Translations under genes and position numbers: made by a program
Notes under the pieces: generated by a model
Seen by the model: only the letters and a program-made list of their open reading frames with translations
Database searches by the model: none
What the model was told of the DNA's origin: nothing
NCBI GenBank assembly: GCA_049325415.1
Contig: JBMOLL010000074.1
Location: 1 to 64,000, forward strand
DNA from: JBMOLL01 sp049325415
GTDB taxonomy: Bacteria; Bacteroidota; Bacteroidia; Bacteroidales; GCA-2748055
DNA: 64,000 bases
Reading direction: 5' to 3'
Part shown: positions 8,213 through 16,809 of the stretch, piece after piece
How the letters are laid out: each line of letters opens with the position of its first letter
Numbering within the stretch: position 1 is the first letter of the stretch

Positions 8213-9301
8213 ATGAGCTATATTATTTCCGGAATCCAGCAGATCGGGATTGGCGTCGGGAACGTCAAGGTAGCATGGCGCTGGTATAGAGATAACTTCG
8301 GGATGAATATCCGTATGTTTGAAGAGGCTGCCATGGCCGAATACATGCTGCCCTACACGGGAGGGAAACCACGGCAGAGGCATGCAGCGCTCACCATCAA
8401 CCTGATGGGCGGGGGCGGTTTCGAAATCTGGCAGTATACGGAAAGGACTCCTCAGCCGGCAGCTTTTGAGATCCAGGCAGGTGACCTCGGGATTTTCGCG
8501 GCCAAACTGAAAACTCCTGATGTAAAGAAAGCCTATGGATTTTTTAATTCAAGGAATCTTACCGTGAACGGGCTCGTAAAAGACCCGGCGGGGAAAGAAC
8601 ATTTTTTCGTGAGGGATCCATTCGGAAATATTTTTCAAATTGTTGAATCGGATAACTGGTTCCGTTTCGACCGCAGGAAGCTGACCGGTGCAGCCTATGG
8701 AGCCGTTATCGGCACCAGTGATATTGACAAGGCACGTCAGCTCTACAGCGGTATCCTCGGCTACGACCAGGTAGTGTACGATGAAACCGGTCATTTTGGC
8801 GATTACGAGGGGATTCCGGGAGGAAATAATCATTTCCGGAGAGTCCTGCTACGTCACAGCAAAGAAAGGCTGGGTATTTTTTCGCGCATGTTCGGTCCGA
8901 GTGAGATCGAACTGATCCAGGTAACTGACCGGCAGCCGGTGAACATCTTCAAAGACCGCTACTGGGGCGACCTGGGATTCATTCATCTCTGTTATGACGT
9001 CACCGGCATCAAAGATCTTAAACTTACCTGTGCCGACAAGGGTTTCCCCTTCACAGTCGACAGTGATGTGCATCCCGACGGACGTTCCTTTGACATGGGT
9101 GAAGCCGCCGGTCATTTTGCCTATATTGAGGATCCCGACGGTACACTAATCGAGTTTGTGGAAACACACAAAATACCCGTATCCAAAAAGCTGGGCTGGT
9201 ACCTGAATCTTACCAAGCGTAAGAACCCCGAGCAGCCTCTGCCCGACTGGATCCTTAAATTCCTTAAATACAGCAAGGTCAGGGAAAGGCACCTTGCCTG
9301 A
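8213..9301 (+). CDS. VOC-superfamily protein with two glyoxalase-like modules
   Basis: A 362-residue soluble protein of the vicinal-oxygen-chelate superfamily. Two modules are visible, about residues 5-150 (IQQIGIGVGNVKVAWRWYRDNFGM ... HFFVRDPFGNIFQIVE) and about 160-325 (GTSDIDKARQLYSGILGYD ... FAYIEDPDGTLIEFVE). Each ends in the DPxGxxxxxVE motif that supplies a metal-binding Glu, as in glyoxalase I and extradiol dioxygenases. Monocistronic, followed by a strong terminator. The reaction cannot be inferred from sequence alone. Confidence 0.82.
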   Translation: MSYIISGIQQIGIGVGNVKVAWRWYRDNFGMNIRMFEEAAMAEYMLPYTGGKPRQRHAALTINLMGGGGFEIWQYTERTPQPAAFEIQAGDLGIFAAKLKTPDVKKAYGFFNSRNLTVNGLVKDPAGKEHFFVRDPFGNIFQIVESDNWFRFDRRKLTGAAYGAVIGTSDIDKARQLYSGILGYDQVVYDETGHFGDYEGIPGGNNHFRRVLLRHSKERLGIFSRMFGPSEIELIQVTDRQPVNIFKDRYWGDLGFIHLCYDVTGIKDLKLTCADKGFPFTVDSDVHPDGRSFDMGEAAGHFAYIEDPDGTLIEFVETHKIPVSKKLGWYLNLTKRKNPEQPLPDWILKFLKYSKVRERHLA

Positions 9302-9337
9302 GATATACATTACATAAGGCAGGCATTAAATAACACG

Positions 9338-9368
9338 AAACAGATCCTTTACCCGGATCTGTTTTTTT
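9338..9368 (+). terminator. Intrinsic terminator after the VOC gene
   Basis: A perfect 10-bp stem (AAACAGATCC, 9338-9347, with GGATCTGTTT, 9355-9364) with a 7-base loop runs into an uninterrupted T tract to 9368. It ends the gene at 9301 and separates it from the surface-protein group. Confidence 0.9.
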
Positions 9369-9454
9369 GCGGTTTTCCCGAAAAAAAAGCACGTAAAATC
9401 CCCTGTTATTCACGTGATTTGACGAACATTTCACCTTCCTTGCGGTTTAATGGT

Positions 9455-9462
9455 TATATTTG
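9455..9462 (+). promoter_or_regulatory. -7 promoter box (TATATTTG)
   Basis: TATATTTG is an exact TAnnTTTG match, 22 bases upstream of the ATG at 9485. A correctly spaced TTTG at -33 is not evident. Confidence 0.45.
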
Positions 9463-9484
9463 TTGAGTACATAATCAGAAGAAA

Positions 9485-10288
9485 ATGAAGCTGACATCTT
9501 ACATGCTCCTGGGTACCCTTTTGTTCATCTCATTCAATCTTGATGCACAGCGCTGGAAATCGAGAAGATATGAGAGTTATCTTGGTCTGGGTACCGTTCA
9601 GCATTACGGAGATATCGGCGGTTCTATGACCGCAGCAAACTGGTACGGCCTGAACGACATTCAGCTCCAGTTTACACGACCCTCACTGCATGCCGGTGTG
9701 CGGTACAAGATTTTCTCCTTTATGGCTGTTAAAGCAAATCTCTCACTGGCCTACATTGATGCGAATGACAAGAACACCCCCAATGAAGAAGCACGCTACG
9801 GGGGATATTCGTTCCGTTCGGTTATGGGGGAAGCATCGGCCCAACTCGAGTACTATTTCCTGAAGGAAGACAGGATGTTATTGTCGGATGCCATTTACAA
9901 CCGCAAAGGAATGGTCAATGATTTTTTCAATATCGACGCCTATATTTTTGCAGGTGCAGGCGGTGTACTGGCTTTTCCGACGGTATACAATTCTTCGGGA
10001 CAGATCATAACCTCCGATGAATGGGAATTCGATGCTGCCGAGATGAAGAATTTCGGTCTGACCTTTCCGGTCGGTCTCGGGATCAAGTATCGCTGGGATT
10101 CGCGCACTTCCTTCGGACTGGAATTCGGCCGGCGTTTTACGCTCACCGATAACATTGATGGCTACACTTCCATGTACTCCAAATCGAACGATGTTTACGA
10201 CTTCCTGGTGGTCAGCATGGTATACCGGATAGCCACCGACCGCCGGGGCCTGCCTATCCTGGGTAAAGCAGCCAAATACCGTCAATAG
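9485..10288 (+). CDS. Outer-membrane beta-barrel protein (DUF6089/porin-like)
   Basis: A 267-residue exported protein with a signal peptide (MKLTSYMLLGTLLFISFNLDAQ, cleavage after the DAQ region). The remainder alternates hydrophobic and polar residues with many aromatic-ended strands (YLGLGTVQHYGDIGG, LHAGVRYKIFSFMAVKANLSLAYID, FGLEFGRRFTLTD), as in eight-stranded outer-membrane barrels common in Bacteroidota. The YLGLGxxxxYGDIGG opening resembles DUF6089 proteins. Role is unknown. It has its own promoter box, and a 196-base gap containing nothing recognisable separates it from the next gene. Confidence 0.7.
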   Translation: MKLTSYMLLGTLLFISFNLDAQRWKSRRYESYLGLGTVQHYGDIGGSMTAANWYGLNDIQLQFTRPSLHAGVRYKIFSFMAVKANLSLAYIDANDKNTPNEEARYGGYSFRSVMGEASAQLEYYFLKEDRMLLSDAIYNRKGMVNDFFNIDAYIFAGAGGVLAFPTVYNSSGQIITSDEWEFDAAEMKNFGLTFPVGLGIKYRWDSRTSFGLEFGRRFTLTDNIDGYTSMYSKSNDVYDFLVVSMVYRIATDRRGLPILGKAAKYRQ

Positions 10289-10484
10289 TTCCTAACCCCG
10301 ATTGAAAGGATCGGCAAAGACAAAGTAAAATAAAGGGAGACTGAAAGTCGCCAGGGAAAAATCCGGAAAGCAACTTTTATTCACCACAGCACTGCGATTC
10401 GGACAAAAAGGAAATCGCAGATATGCTCAGAGATATATATAAACGCAGATCATAATTCGTATAAAATCCAAAAGCCAGGAACCG

Positions 10485-11375
10485 ATGAAAAGGATTATTA
10501 CACTTGTTTTTTCAATAGTGATCTTCCAAGCAGGACTCTATTCACAGAGTGTAGGGATCAACGATGACGGGAGCGCTCCGAACAGTGCAGCGATGCTTGA
10601 TGTTAAATCCTCCACCAGGGGATTATTGCCACCCAGAATGACCGAAGCCAACAAGAATTCCATGACACTTGTTGCCGGGATGATCATCTACCAGACCGAT
10701 GGAAGTTCGGGATATTATTACTGCGACGGAACAAACTGGAAAAAAATGGCCCTCTGGCAAGTTGACGGAACCGCGATCCAGTTCCCGGCAGGAGCAAACA
10801 ATACCACGATTGAGTCGGATGGGACAATGATATTTGAAGGATCAGCGACAGTATTTGACGATGTCCTCGTTCCTTTTACCCAGGCAAAGCAAGGAAGTAC
10901 TTCTAAACCCGACTTCGATTACACGAATGTGGGCTTGCTGTTTCCCCAGAACGATCCCAGTGAAATCATCTACGTTGTTGTTCAGATTCCTCACAGCTAT
11001 CTGGAAGGTTCCAGTATTACACCCCATATACACTGGCAACAGTCCTCCTCCTCCTTTCCCACCTGGAAAATGGACTACAAATGGTTCAATAATGACGATG
11101 CCATTCCGGCCACCTTTACGACGCTAACTACAAACACCGGTGTTCATACCTATACTTCAGGAAACATGGCCCAGATATCCTCCTTCGGTTCTGTTACCGG
11201 GGCAGCCAATGCACTGGGCGGAGGCCTTTCGCCCAATTCGAAGAAGATCAGCTCCTTAATGCTGATAAAGATTTACAGGGATGATAATACGGTTACCGGA
11301 GACGTACTGGGATTTCAGTTCGACGTTCATTACGAAAAGAGCACAGCCGGCAGTCATACTGAATACACAAAATAA
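10485..11375 (+). CDS. Secreted fibre-like protein of unknown function
   Basis: A 296-residue exported protein (signal peptide MKRIITLVFSIVIFQAGLYS). The segment SVGINDDGSAPNSAAMLDVK followed by RGLLPPRMTEANK and the YYYCDGTNWKKM box is the head motif widely seen in Bacteroidota secreted proteins that resemble phage tail-fibre or collagen-like surface proteins. The C-terminal ~200 residues look beta-rich and I do not recognise a domain. The gene sits 6 bases ahead of the T9SS-type protein, so the two are almost certainly co-transcribed and possibly co-assembled on the surface. Confidence 0.65.
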   Translation: MKRIITLVFSIVIFQAGLYSQSVGINDDGSAPNSAAMLDVKSSTRGLLPPRMTEANKNSMTLVAGMIIYQTDGSSGYYYCDGTNWKKMALWQVDGTAIQFPAGANNTTIESDGTMIFEGSATVFDDVLVPFTQAKQGSTSKPDFDYTNVGLLFPQNDPSEIIYVVVQIPHSYLEGSSITPHIHWQQSSSSFPTWKMDYKWFNNDDAIPATFTTLTTNTGVHTYTSGNMAQISSFGSVTGAANALGGGLSPNSKKISSLMLIKIYRDDNTVTGDVLGFQFDVHYEKSTAGSHTEYTK

Positions 11376-11381
11376 GACCTT

Positions 11382-13058
11382 ATGTCGAGCACAAGGAGGT
11401 ATATAAGCCTGTTACTTGCCCTGACCCTTACCGGAACCGGCGCTGTGTCCCAGACCATTGTTATTTCGGGGGCTGGCACCATCAGTTCCGAAAGCGGCGG
11501 CTACGTGGTAATCAGCGGCGGTGAGTTCGAACTCAACACGGATGCCACCGGTTCAAGCACCATTGACAATCTTGTCATTGAAAGCAATGCCGGCGTCAGT
11601 ATTCCTGCCTCAACCAGCAATACCATCAATGCCGTTACAATAAAAAGCGATGCTTCCTCCTCGGGTAGTTTTATTAACGGAGGTACTTTGCTGGGAACAA
11701 GAACAGGTGATGTTGTTGAACGCTATATGACCAAAGGAGTCTGGCACGTCATCTCCATTCCCGTATCCGGGCAGCCCATCAGCGATTTTGTAACCGATGC
11801 AGGGAATTCCATAGGATATAATTCATCATTGTCTGCCTATGGCATGATGCCATATGATCCCGTGAACAATGTCTGGGATGATTTCTACACTGCCGTAAGT
11901 GCAGGAAATTTCACCGTAGGTGCAGGTTATATGGTACGCCGTAAAAGCAGTGGCACCGACGGAGCGGTTACCTCGACCGGTGCGATCCAGACCGGTGATC
12001 TGAACATCAGCGGGCTGACTGCCGGCAAGTGGAACGCGATCGGAAATCCCTATACCTCATCCATCGGCGTGACAAGTGCGGCATCGACCACTGACAATTT
12101 TCTCGATGTGAACGCAGCCAGCCTCGATCCTTCCTATGCCGCACTGTATATCTGGGACGAACAACCCAACTACACAGGTCCCAGCCGGAGCGATTACAAA
12201 CTGATCAGCAATGTGGGTTATAATCCAGAGTTGTCTAAGGATTATATCCAGTCGGGCCAGGGTTTTCTCATTAAAATGGAATCCGCATCAACGGCTCTGG
12301 ATTTCACCTACGATATGCAGATATACCGTCCGGCTGAAAGCTACCTGAAGAAATCGACAACTCCGTGGTACGGACTTGAACTCTCAGCCTCTACCGAAAC
12401 CTTCACCGGAAGTACGATCCTGGCATTTCATGAGAACATGACCACCGGGCTCGATCCGACCTATGATGCCGGAGTCCTGAAGGGCAATCCTGAACTGGCA
12501 CTATATTCCCGTTTGCCTGATAATTCAGGCAGGGATCTGGGTATTCAGGCCCTTCCGTACGACGGATTCGACAGTCTCATCATTCCCATTGGTCTCGATA
12601 TCCCGGCAGGCGGACCGGTGACCTTCAGAATGGAAAATTACGACCTGCCGGCTAATGCATATATAAAGCTGGAAGATCGTGAAACCGGGGTACTTACCCT
12701 GCTTCAGACAGAGAACGAAACCTATAGCGTTGTTGTACCGGAAGGAACCTACGGAAGCGGAAGGTTCTATCTTTATACGGGTATTATTGACCAGACCGAC
12801 ACGACCACTACCGGATCGCAGGATCTCTTCAGCAAACAATTGAAGGTCTGGAGCTGGAGAAAAACCGTATACCTGGAAGGTCATCTAAATCGCGGCGCAC
12901 TACTTTCTCTTTACGCAACCGACGGCAGAAAGGTCAGTGAATGGATCTGGGATGGTTCCGGTTCGACGAACGCAGAAAGCGTAGAGAACGGAGTATATAT
13001 TCTGCTGATCTCCGACAGGGAACAGTGTGGTTCCTATAAACTGCTGTTGACAGAATAA
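11382..13058 (+). CDS. Large secreted protein with probable T9SS type A sorting domain
   Basis: A 558-residue exported protein with an N-terminal signal (ISLLLALTLTGTGAVSQ). The N-terminal third is Ser/Thr/Gly-rich and repeats beta-solenoid-like patterns (VISGGEFELNTDATGSSTI). The middle contains the GKWNAIGNPYTSSI block that is common in Bacteroidota T9SS cargo. The last ~80 residues (LKVWSWRKTVYLEG ... LLSLYATDGRKVSEW ... VENGVYILLISD ... YKLLLTE) have the layout of a type A C-terminal sorting domain, which directs export by type IX secretion and surface attachment. It lies 49 bases upstream of the small peptide gene. Confidence 0.75.
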   Translation: MSSTRRYISLLLALTLTGTGAVSQTIVISGAGTISSESGGYVVISGGEFELNTDATGSSTIDNLVIESNAGVSIPASTSNTINAVTIKSDASSSGSFINGGTLLGTRTGDVVERYMTKGVWHVISIPVSGQPISDFVTDAGNSIGYNSSLSAYGMMPYDPVNNVWDDFYTAVSAGNFTVGAGYMVRRKSSGTDGAVTSTGAIQTGDLNISGLTAGKWNAIGNPYTSSIGVTSAASTTDNFLDVNAASLDPSYAALYIWDEQPNYTGPSRSDYKLISNVGYNPELSKDYIQSGQGFLIKMESASTALDFTYDMQIYRPAESYLKKSTTPWYGLELSASTETFTGSTILAFHENMTTGLDPTYDAGVLKGNPELALYSRLPDNSGRDLGIQALPYDGFDSLIIPIGLDIPAGGPVTFRMENYDLPANAYIKLEDRETGVLTLLQTENETYSVVVPEGTYGSGRFYLYTGIIDQTDTTTTGSQDLFSKQLKVWSWRKTVYLEGHLNRGALLSLYATDGRKVSEWIWDGSGSTNAESVENGVYILLISDREQCGSYKLLLTE

Positions 13059-13092
13059 GTCCCCGGGAGGCTAATTAACAATTAAATGAAAG

Positions 13093-13100
13093 TATATTCG
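13093..13100 (+). promoter_or_regulatory. Possible -7 box for the peptide gene (TATATTCG)
   Basis: TATATTCG has one mismatch to TAnnTTTG and lies 7 bases before the ATG at 13108, implying a very short leader. No -33 element is clear. Read-through from the upstream secreted-protein operon is an alternative. Confidence 0.3.
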
Positions 13101-13107
13101 AATATAT

Positions 13108-13284
13108 ATGAAACGCACAAGGAAAGAAGTTAAACCATCTGAGACGCTGTTGGGTCGTCGAGAGGCCTTGAAAAAAGCCGGTTATTATGCCCTGACTACA
13201 TCCACGCTCCTTATCCTTATGAAAACCCAGGCCAGAGCACAGGCTTCTCCGGCTTCTCCTCCCGGTGGCGGAGGTTTCGATTAA
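13108..13284 (+). CDS. 58-residue Tat-leader-like peptide, candidate modified-peptide precursor
   Basis: The frame runs from ATG 13108 to TAA 13284 (58 codons). It has a basic N-terminus, a GRREALKKAGYY motif (residues 16-27) resembling a twin-arginine leader with Ala in place of Phe, a hydrophobic stretch (ALTTSTLLILM) and an ARAQA segment suited to signal-peptidase cleavage. The remaining tail is only about 12 residues, SPASPPGGGGFD. Short peptides of this layout occur next to PqqD-like and HPr-kinase-like genes in polysaccharide and RiPP-type loci. Here such a kinase gene follows directly, behind a terminator. A real gene is likely because of the coherent leader, the terminator and the context. 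That it is a post-translationally modified precursor is inference. Confidence 0.7.
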   Translation: MKRTRKEVKPSETLLGRREALKKAGYYALTTSTLLILMKTQARAQASPASPPGGGGFD

Positions 13285-13307
13285 ACGCCAATCTGAAATG
13301 CATATTT

Positions 13308-13338
13308 AAACCCGTTTGTTGACCGCAAACGGGTTTTT
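13308..13338 (+). terminator. Intrinsic terminator/attenuator after the peptide gene
   Basis: An 11-bp perfect stem (AAACCCGTTTG, 13308-13318, with CAAACGGGTTT, 13326-13336) and 7-base loop end in a T tract to 13338. It lies between the peptide gene and the kinase gene. This arrangement would let a short peptide message exceed the message for the modifying enzymes, as in many precursor-peptide operons. Confidence 0.85.
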
Positions 13339-13390
13339 CATTCCGGCGCTTTTGCTTATCTTTCCTGTTCAGAAGCGAGAACAGCAAGGC

Positions 13391-14542
13391 ATGGATAAAG
13401 AAAGGAAAAACTCATCCACGGTTTCTGTCAGAACGGGTAACAGCTATACAGTCTGGTTTCCGCAAACCCGGCGTTTCACCCTGATGAAAGGGGTGGCATG
13501 GGATATTTTCCTGCTCATGGAAGAAGGACTGGCCGATGATGAAATTGCAGTAAAAACAGATTTTCTCAGCAGGTATTCTGAAGAGGAGGTCAGTGCATTC
13601 CTTATTGCTTTGAGAACGGAGACCGACGTCCTGAAAGATCCTAAAAACAGTTTGTATACTCAGGTCAGGGCAAATACTCCCTGCACCATCCCGATAGAGG
13701 GCATGCCTTACACACGCATCCTGGAGATCAATCATACGACCCTGAAGATCAGCGCGGATGACAGCTCTGTGTCCGACAGTCTGTTCCCGATGATGGAACA
13801 CCTGAAACCGGAGCACCACGACTTTTATGACCATAGTATCGAGATCTTTTGCCATGAGAACATCTGGCATATCCGGACCGACGGACAGATCACCGAACGT
13901 TTCCGCAGAGAAGAACTCAGTTTTCTGAAGGGAGCCGTTCTGAAAACCATGGCTTCACTGGTATACCAGGTCCCTGATGACAGGTGGATGGCAACTTTTC
14001 ATGCTTCTGCCGTGACCGACGGAAAATCTTCCATCCTTTTTCTGGGTGCCCCGGGCAGGGGAAAGAGCACGGTAGCCGCACTTCTTCAGGCAAAGGGCTA
14101 TGCCCTGCTTACCGATGACTTTGTATTGCTTGACAGCAACCATGAGAAAGCATGGAAACTCCCCCTGGCCATTTCGGTCAAGGAGGGTTCAATGAACGCA
14201 TTATCGGAAGTACATCCCGGTATCGGACAACTCAATAAGGTGCCGGGATCAAGAAAACAAGATGTCCGTTACCTTCCGCCCCGGGCGAGTACCATTTTAA
14301 GCACGGCCTTTCCTGTAAAACGGATTATCCTGATCAGCTACGACCCGGATATTCCCTTCCATGTTGAAATACCCGAACCTGAAGAAGCGATCGCTGAGTT
14401 GCTGCCCGAGGTATGGGTTAATCCCTTCAGGGAAAACATTATACAGTTCCTGAACTGGTTCAACCGGACCGGAGTGAGCCGTGTACGGTATTCCGATATC
14501 GGTCGGCTGGCCACTATGGTCGCTTCAATCTTTGACGAATGA
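13391..14542 (+). CDS. PqqD-like/HPr-kinase-like protein
   Basis: From ATG 13391 the protein has 383 residues; a TTG 75 bases upstream falls inside the terminator and is rejected. Residues ~10-85 look like a PqqD-type peptide-recognition domain (FTLMKGVAWDIFLLMEEG, then DDEIAVKTDFLSRY). The C-terminal half is an HPr-kinase-like ATPase: FHASAV with His204, Walker A GAPGRGKST (219-227) and the acidic pair in LLTDDFVLLD (242-243). HPr(Ser)-kinase homologues phosphorylate peptides in some lasso-peptide clusters, and related 'HprK-related' proteins occur in exopolysaccharide loci. The stop overlaps the next ATG by 4 bases. The likely substrate is the adjacent peptide, but this is untested. Confidence 0.75.
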   Translation: MDKERKNSSTVSVRTGNSYTVWFPQTRRFTLMKGVAWDIFLLMEEGLADDEIAVKTDFLSRYSEEEVSAFLIALRTETDVLKDPKNSLYTQVRANTPCTIPIEGMPYTRILEINHTTLKISADDSSVSDSLFPMMEHLKPEHHDFYDHSIEIFCHENIWHIRTDGQITERFRREELSFLKGAVLKTMASLVYQVPDDRWMATFHASAVTDGKSSILFLGAPGRGKSTVAALLQAKGYALLTDDFVLLDSNHEKAWKLPLAISVKEGSMNALSEVHPGIGQLNKVPGSRKQDVRYLPPRASTILSTAFPVKRIILISYDPDIPFHVEIPEPEEAIAELLPEVWVNPFRENIIQFLNWFNRTGVSRVRYSDIGRLATMVASIFDE

Positions 14543-15648
14543 ACAAACTGGACATGATTAGACTGGCAGGCCTGTTCCTGTCGCTTGATCAGTACCCGGA
14601 CAGAATGGAAAGGGTACGGAAGAAAGTGTCCTTACCGGATTTCAGTCCCGATGAATTCATCAGGACATGCAGCGACCACCTGGTTCTTCAAACGCTTTAC
14701 TGCCGTTTGAGAGATCATGGGCCGGAAGGCCTGACCGGGCCTTCCCTGATGGAACACCTGAAGCTGATCCACCGAATGAACCAGCGCCGGAACGAAGAAA
14801 TCATCTCCCAGGCTGTTGAACTCAGTCAACTTCTTGGGGAAGCGGGGATCGTTCCGGTCTTTCTGAAAGGTACGGGGAACCTGCTGGATGGTTTATACGC
14901 CGACAGCGGGGAAAGGATCATGTCGGACATCGACCTCTTGCTGGAAGCTTCGCAACTGGATACGGCTGTGAATATTCTCACCGGAGCAGGTTATGTTGCA
15001 GCAGAACATAAATGGGGCAATCCCGTGAAGGAACTGCATTCTCCCCCACTGTTCCATCCTGCTTACCAGGCCGGTGTTGAAGTACACATCTCCCCCGTTC
15101 CACCTCCCTATAACCGCAGGTTTCCTGCGGAGTTACTGCTGCGGGATAAAAGAGAAGCTTCCAATCAACCCGGCTGCTTTGTTCCCTCCGATCCGCATAA
15201 GCTCATCCACAATTTCATTCACAGTCAGCTCAGTAATGAAGGCGCCGGAACCGGCCTTCTCCAGTTAAGGGATCTCTACGACCTGTGGAAACTGTCACTC
15301 CGGACGGATATCGGGTCCATCCTGCCTTCCATCCCATATCGTTCAAAAGCGGAAAGTTACCTGCTTGCCACAGCAGAGATCTTCGAAGATCCTGTGCATC
15401 TTCCGGCTAGAGGTGGTCTGCGGCAGAGGATCTATCTCTTCCATTTCAGTAGCAATAACCGTTACCGGTGGTATTACCGGATTTTCCGGTTTCTGCGGAC
15501 CATCTTCAAACTGATTTTTGTACGCTACCTTCTGAATCTGCCAGTCATGCTCTTCGACGGGAAGAAACGCAAAGCAGCTCTCAGGAAACTAAAAGACAGG
15601 GACTGGTACAAAATGCACCTTTCAGGGATTCGAAAAGACCTGCACTAG
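14539..15648 (+). CDS. Nucleotidyltransferase family protein (NTP_transf_5 type)
   Basis: A 369-residue protein of the uncharacterised NTP_transf_5 nucleotidyltransferase group. The core is VPVFLKGTGNLLDGLY (residues 105-120) followed by the metal-binding SDIDLLL (Asp130, Asp132), the polymerase-beta-like active site. The C-terminal region is basic with aromatic residues (YRWYYRIFRFLRTIFKLIF), possibly membrane-associated. It is translationally coupled to the kinase gene by a 4-base overlap. The same two protein types, a kinase and a nucleotidyltransferase, occur together in the paeninodin lasso-peptide cluster, where they act on the peptide or its phosphate. It ends convergently, overlapping the WecA-like gene by 4 bases. 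Confidence 0.75.
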   Translation: MNKLDMIRLAGLFLSLDQYPDRMERVRKKVSLPDFSPDEFIRTCSDHLVLQTLYCRLRDHGPEGLTGPSLMEHLKLIHRMNQRRNEEIISQAVELSQLLGEAGIVPVFLKGTGNLLDGLYADSGERIMSDIDLLLEASQLDTAVNILTGAGYVAAEHKWGNPVKELHSPPLFHPAYQAGVEVHISPVPPPYNRRFPAELLLRDKREASNQPGCFVPSDPHKLIHNFIHSQLSNEGAGTGLLQLRDLYDLWKLSLRTDIGSILPSIPYRSKAESYLLATAEIFEDPVHLPARGGLRQRIYLFHFSSNNRYRWYYRIFRFLRTIFKLIFVRYLLNLPVMLFDGKKRKAALRKLKDRDWYKMHLSGIRKDLH

Positions 15649-16751
15649 GAAAAATCCGATCTCTCCCTCGATTTCCGGTTAAGGATGATGACCGGAAGAA
15701 AAGAAAGTATTGTTGCAAGGAAGATCTCGATAAAGATCAGGCTGACGCTCCTTATCCCCTGAAAGACAAGCCCGAACATAATAAAAAGAAGGTTCGTGAC
15801 AAGGATGATCGTAGTGGCTTTCAGATGGGAGTTCCCCAGTTGCAACAGGCGGTGATGTACATGTTGTTTATCGGCTTTGAAAGGAGACTTTCCCTGGAAA
15901 AGCCGGATGAGAATAACCCGGAGCGTATCGAAAAGGGGAACGATAAGGATACCGAAGGCCACTACCGGGGCTGAATTGATATGCAGTTTTCCCGTGGCGG
16001 TAATGTTGTACTCCAGGAACCTGACAGTAAGAATAGCCAGGATCAGGCCAATAATCAGGGAACCTGTATCGCCCAGGAAGATTTTATTCGCTTTACCGAA
16101 AACATTAAAATAAAAGAAGGCAAGAAGGGAACCGACCAGTGCTATACTCAGCACCCCGTAGGAAGTATAGCGGGAAAAAATAAACCAGGTGGCATAGAAT
16201 AAACCGACCACGATCCCCACTCCGGAAGCCAGGCCATCGATCCCGTCAATCAGGTTTACCCCGTTGATCACTACGATGACCACAAAAATGGTAAAAAGGA
16301 TACTGGCCAGGTAGGAAATCTCCCCGATCCCCAAAAAGCCCTGAAAACTCGTTATCCGGATATTTCCCAGGATGGCCACTATGGCAGCGGCGATAAACTG
16401 GGATAACAACTTTTTCTTCGGATCGATGATCAGCACATCGTCCTTGATCCCGATAAAAAACAGGATCAGCATCGAAGCAATGATATATTTCAGTTCATGA
16501 TCGATACCGGGACCACTAAAAACGCTGATGGTGATGATCAATCCCATAAAGATCGCCGAACCACCGAGTGTGGGCACCTTTCGGGTATGGGAAGTCCGGT
16601 GGTTGGGCTCATCGAATAGACCTTTCAGTTCAGAAACCTTGACAATCGAGGGGATGGCAACCCAGGATATCACAAAAGCCGTGAAAAAAGCACCGGCAAT
16701 AATCATCCAGAGCGGAAACTCAATGATTCTGTCTCCAAAGGAACGTAACAT
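15645..16751 (-). CDS. WecA/TagO-type undecaprenyl-phosphate sugar-1-phosphate transferase
   Basis: A ~368-residue polytopic membrane enzyme of the MraY/WecA superfamily. It transfers HexNAc-1-phosphate to undecaprenyl phosphate and so starts polysaccharide units. About 10-11 hydrophobic segments are visible, with hallmark cytoplasmic motifs: RTSHTRKVPTLGGSAIFMG near residue 55, the acidic pair GIKDDVL, NGVNLIDGIDGLASG, FLGDTGSLIIG and the HHRLLQLG histidine loop. ATG at 16751 is used; a TTG 12 bases upstream is possible. It is the only lipid-carrier-initiating transferase in the window, so it probably primes one or both polysaccharide pathways. It has its own promoter box and is separate from the GT operon. 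Confidence 0.9.
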   Translation of the reverse strand: MLRSFGDRIIEFPLWMIIAGAFFTAFVISWVAIPSIVKVSELKGLFDEPNHRTSHTRKVPTLGGSAIFMGLIITISVFSGPGIDHELKYIIASMLILFFIGIKDDVLIIDPKKKLLSQFIAAAIVAILGNIRITSFQGFLGIGEISYLASILFTIFVVIVVINGVNLIDGIDGLASGVGIVVGLFYATWFIFSRYTSYGVLSIALVGSLLAFFYFNVFGKANKIFLGDTGSLIIGLILAILTVRFLEYNITATGKLHINSAPVVAFGILIVPLFDTLRVILIRLFQGKSPFKADKQHVHHRLLQLGNSHLKATTIILVTNLLFIMFGLVFQGIRSVSLIFIEIFLATILSFLPVIILNRKSRERSDFS

Positions 16752-16801
16752 CTGGCCCAACAATTAACCTAATGAATAATGACTTTTCTTCAATTCCATA
16801 A

Positions 16802-16809
16802 CAAATTTA
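16802..16809 (-). promoter_or_regulatory. -7 promoter box of the WecA-like gene (TAAATTTG)
   Basis: TAAATTTG on the minus strand is an exact TAnnTTTG match about 50 bases ahead of the ATG at 16751. The rest of the 16764-17044 gap is AT-rich and holds no other feature I can support. Confidence 0.45.

Noticed and set aside
13108..15648. Complete lasso-peptide cluster
   Set aside because: No asparagine-synthetase-like cyclase and no transglutaminase-like leader peptidase are nearby; only the kinase and nucleotidyltransferase types are shared.
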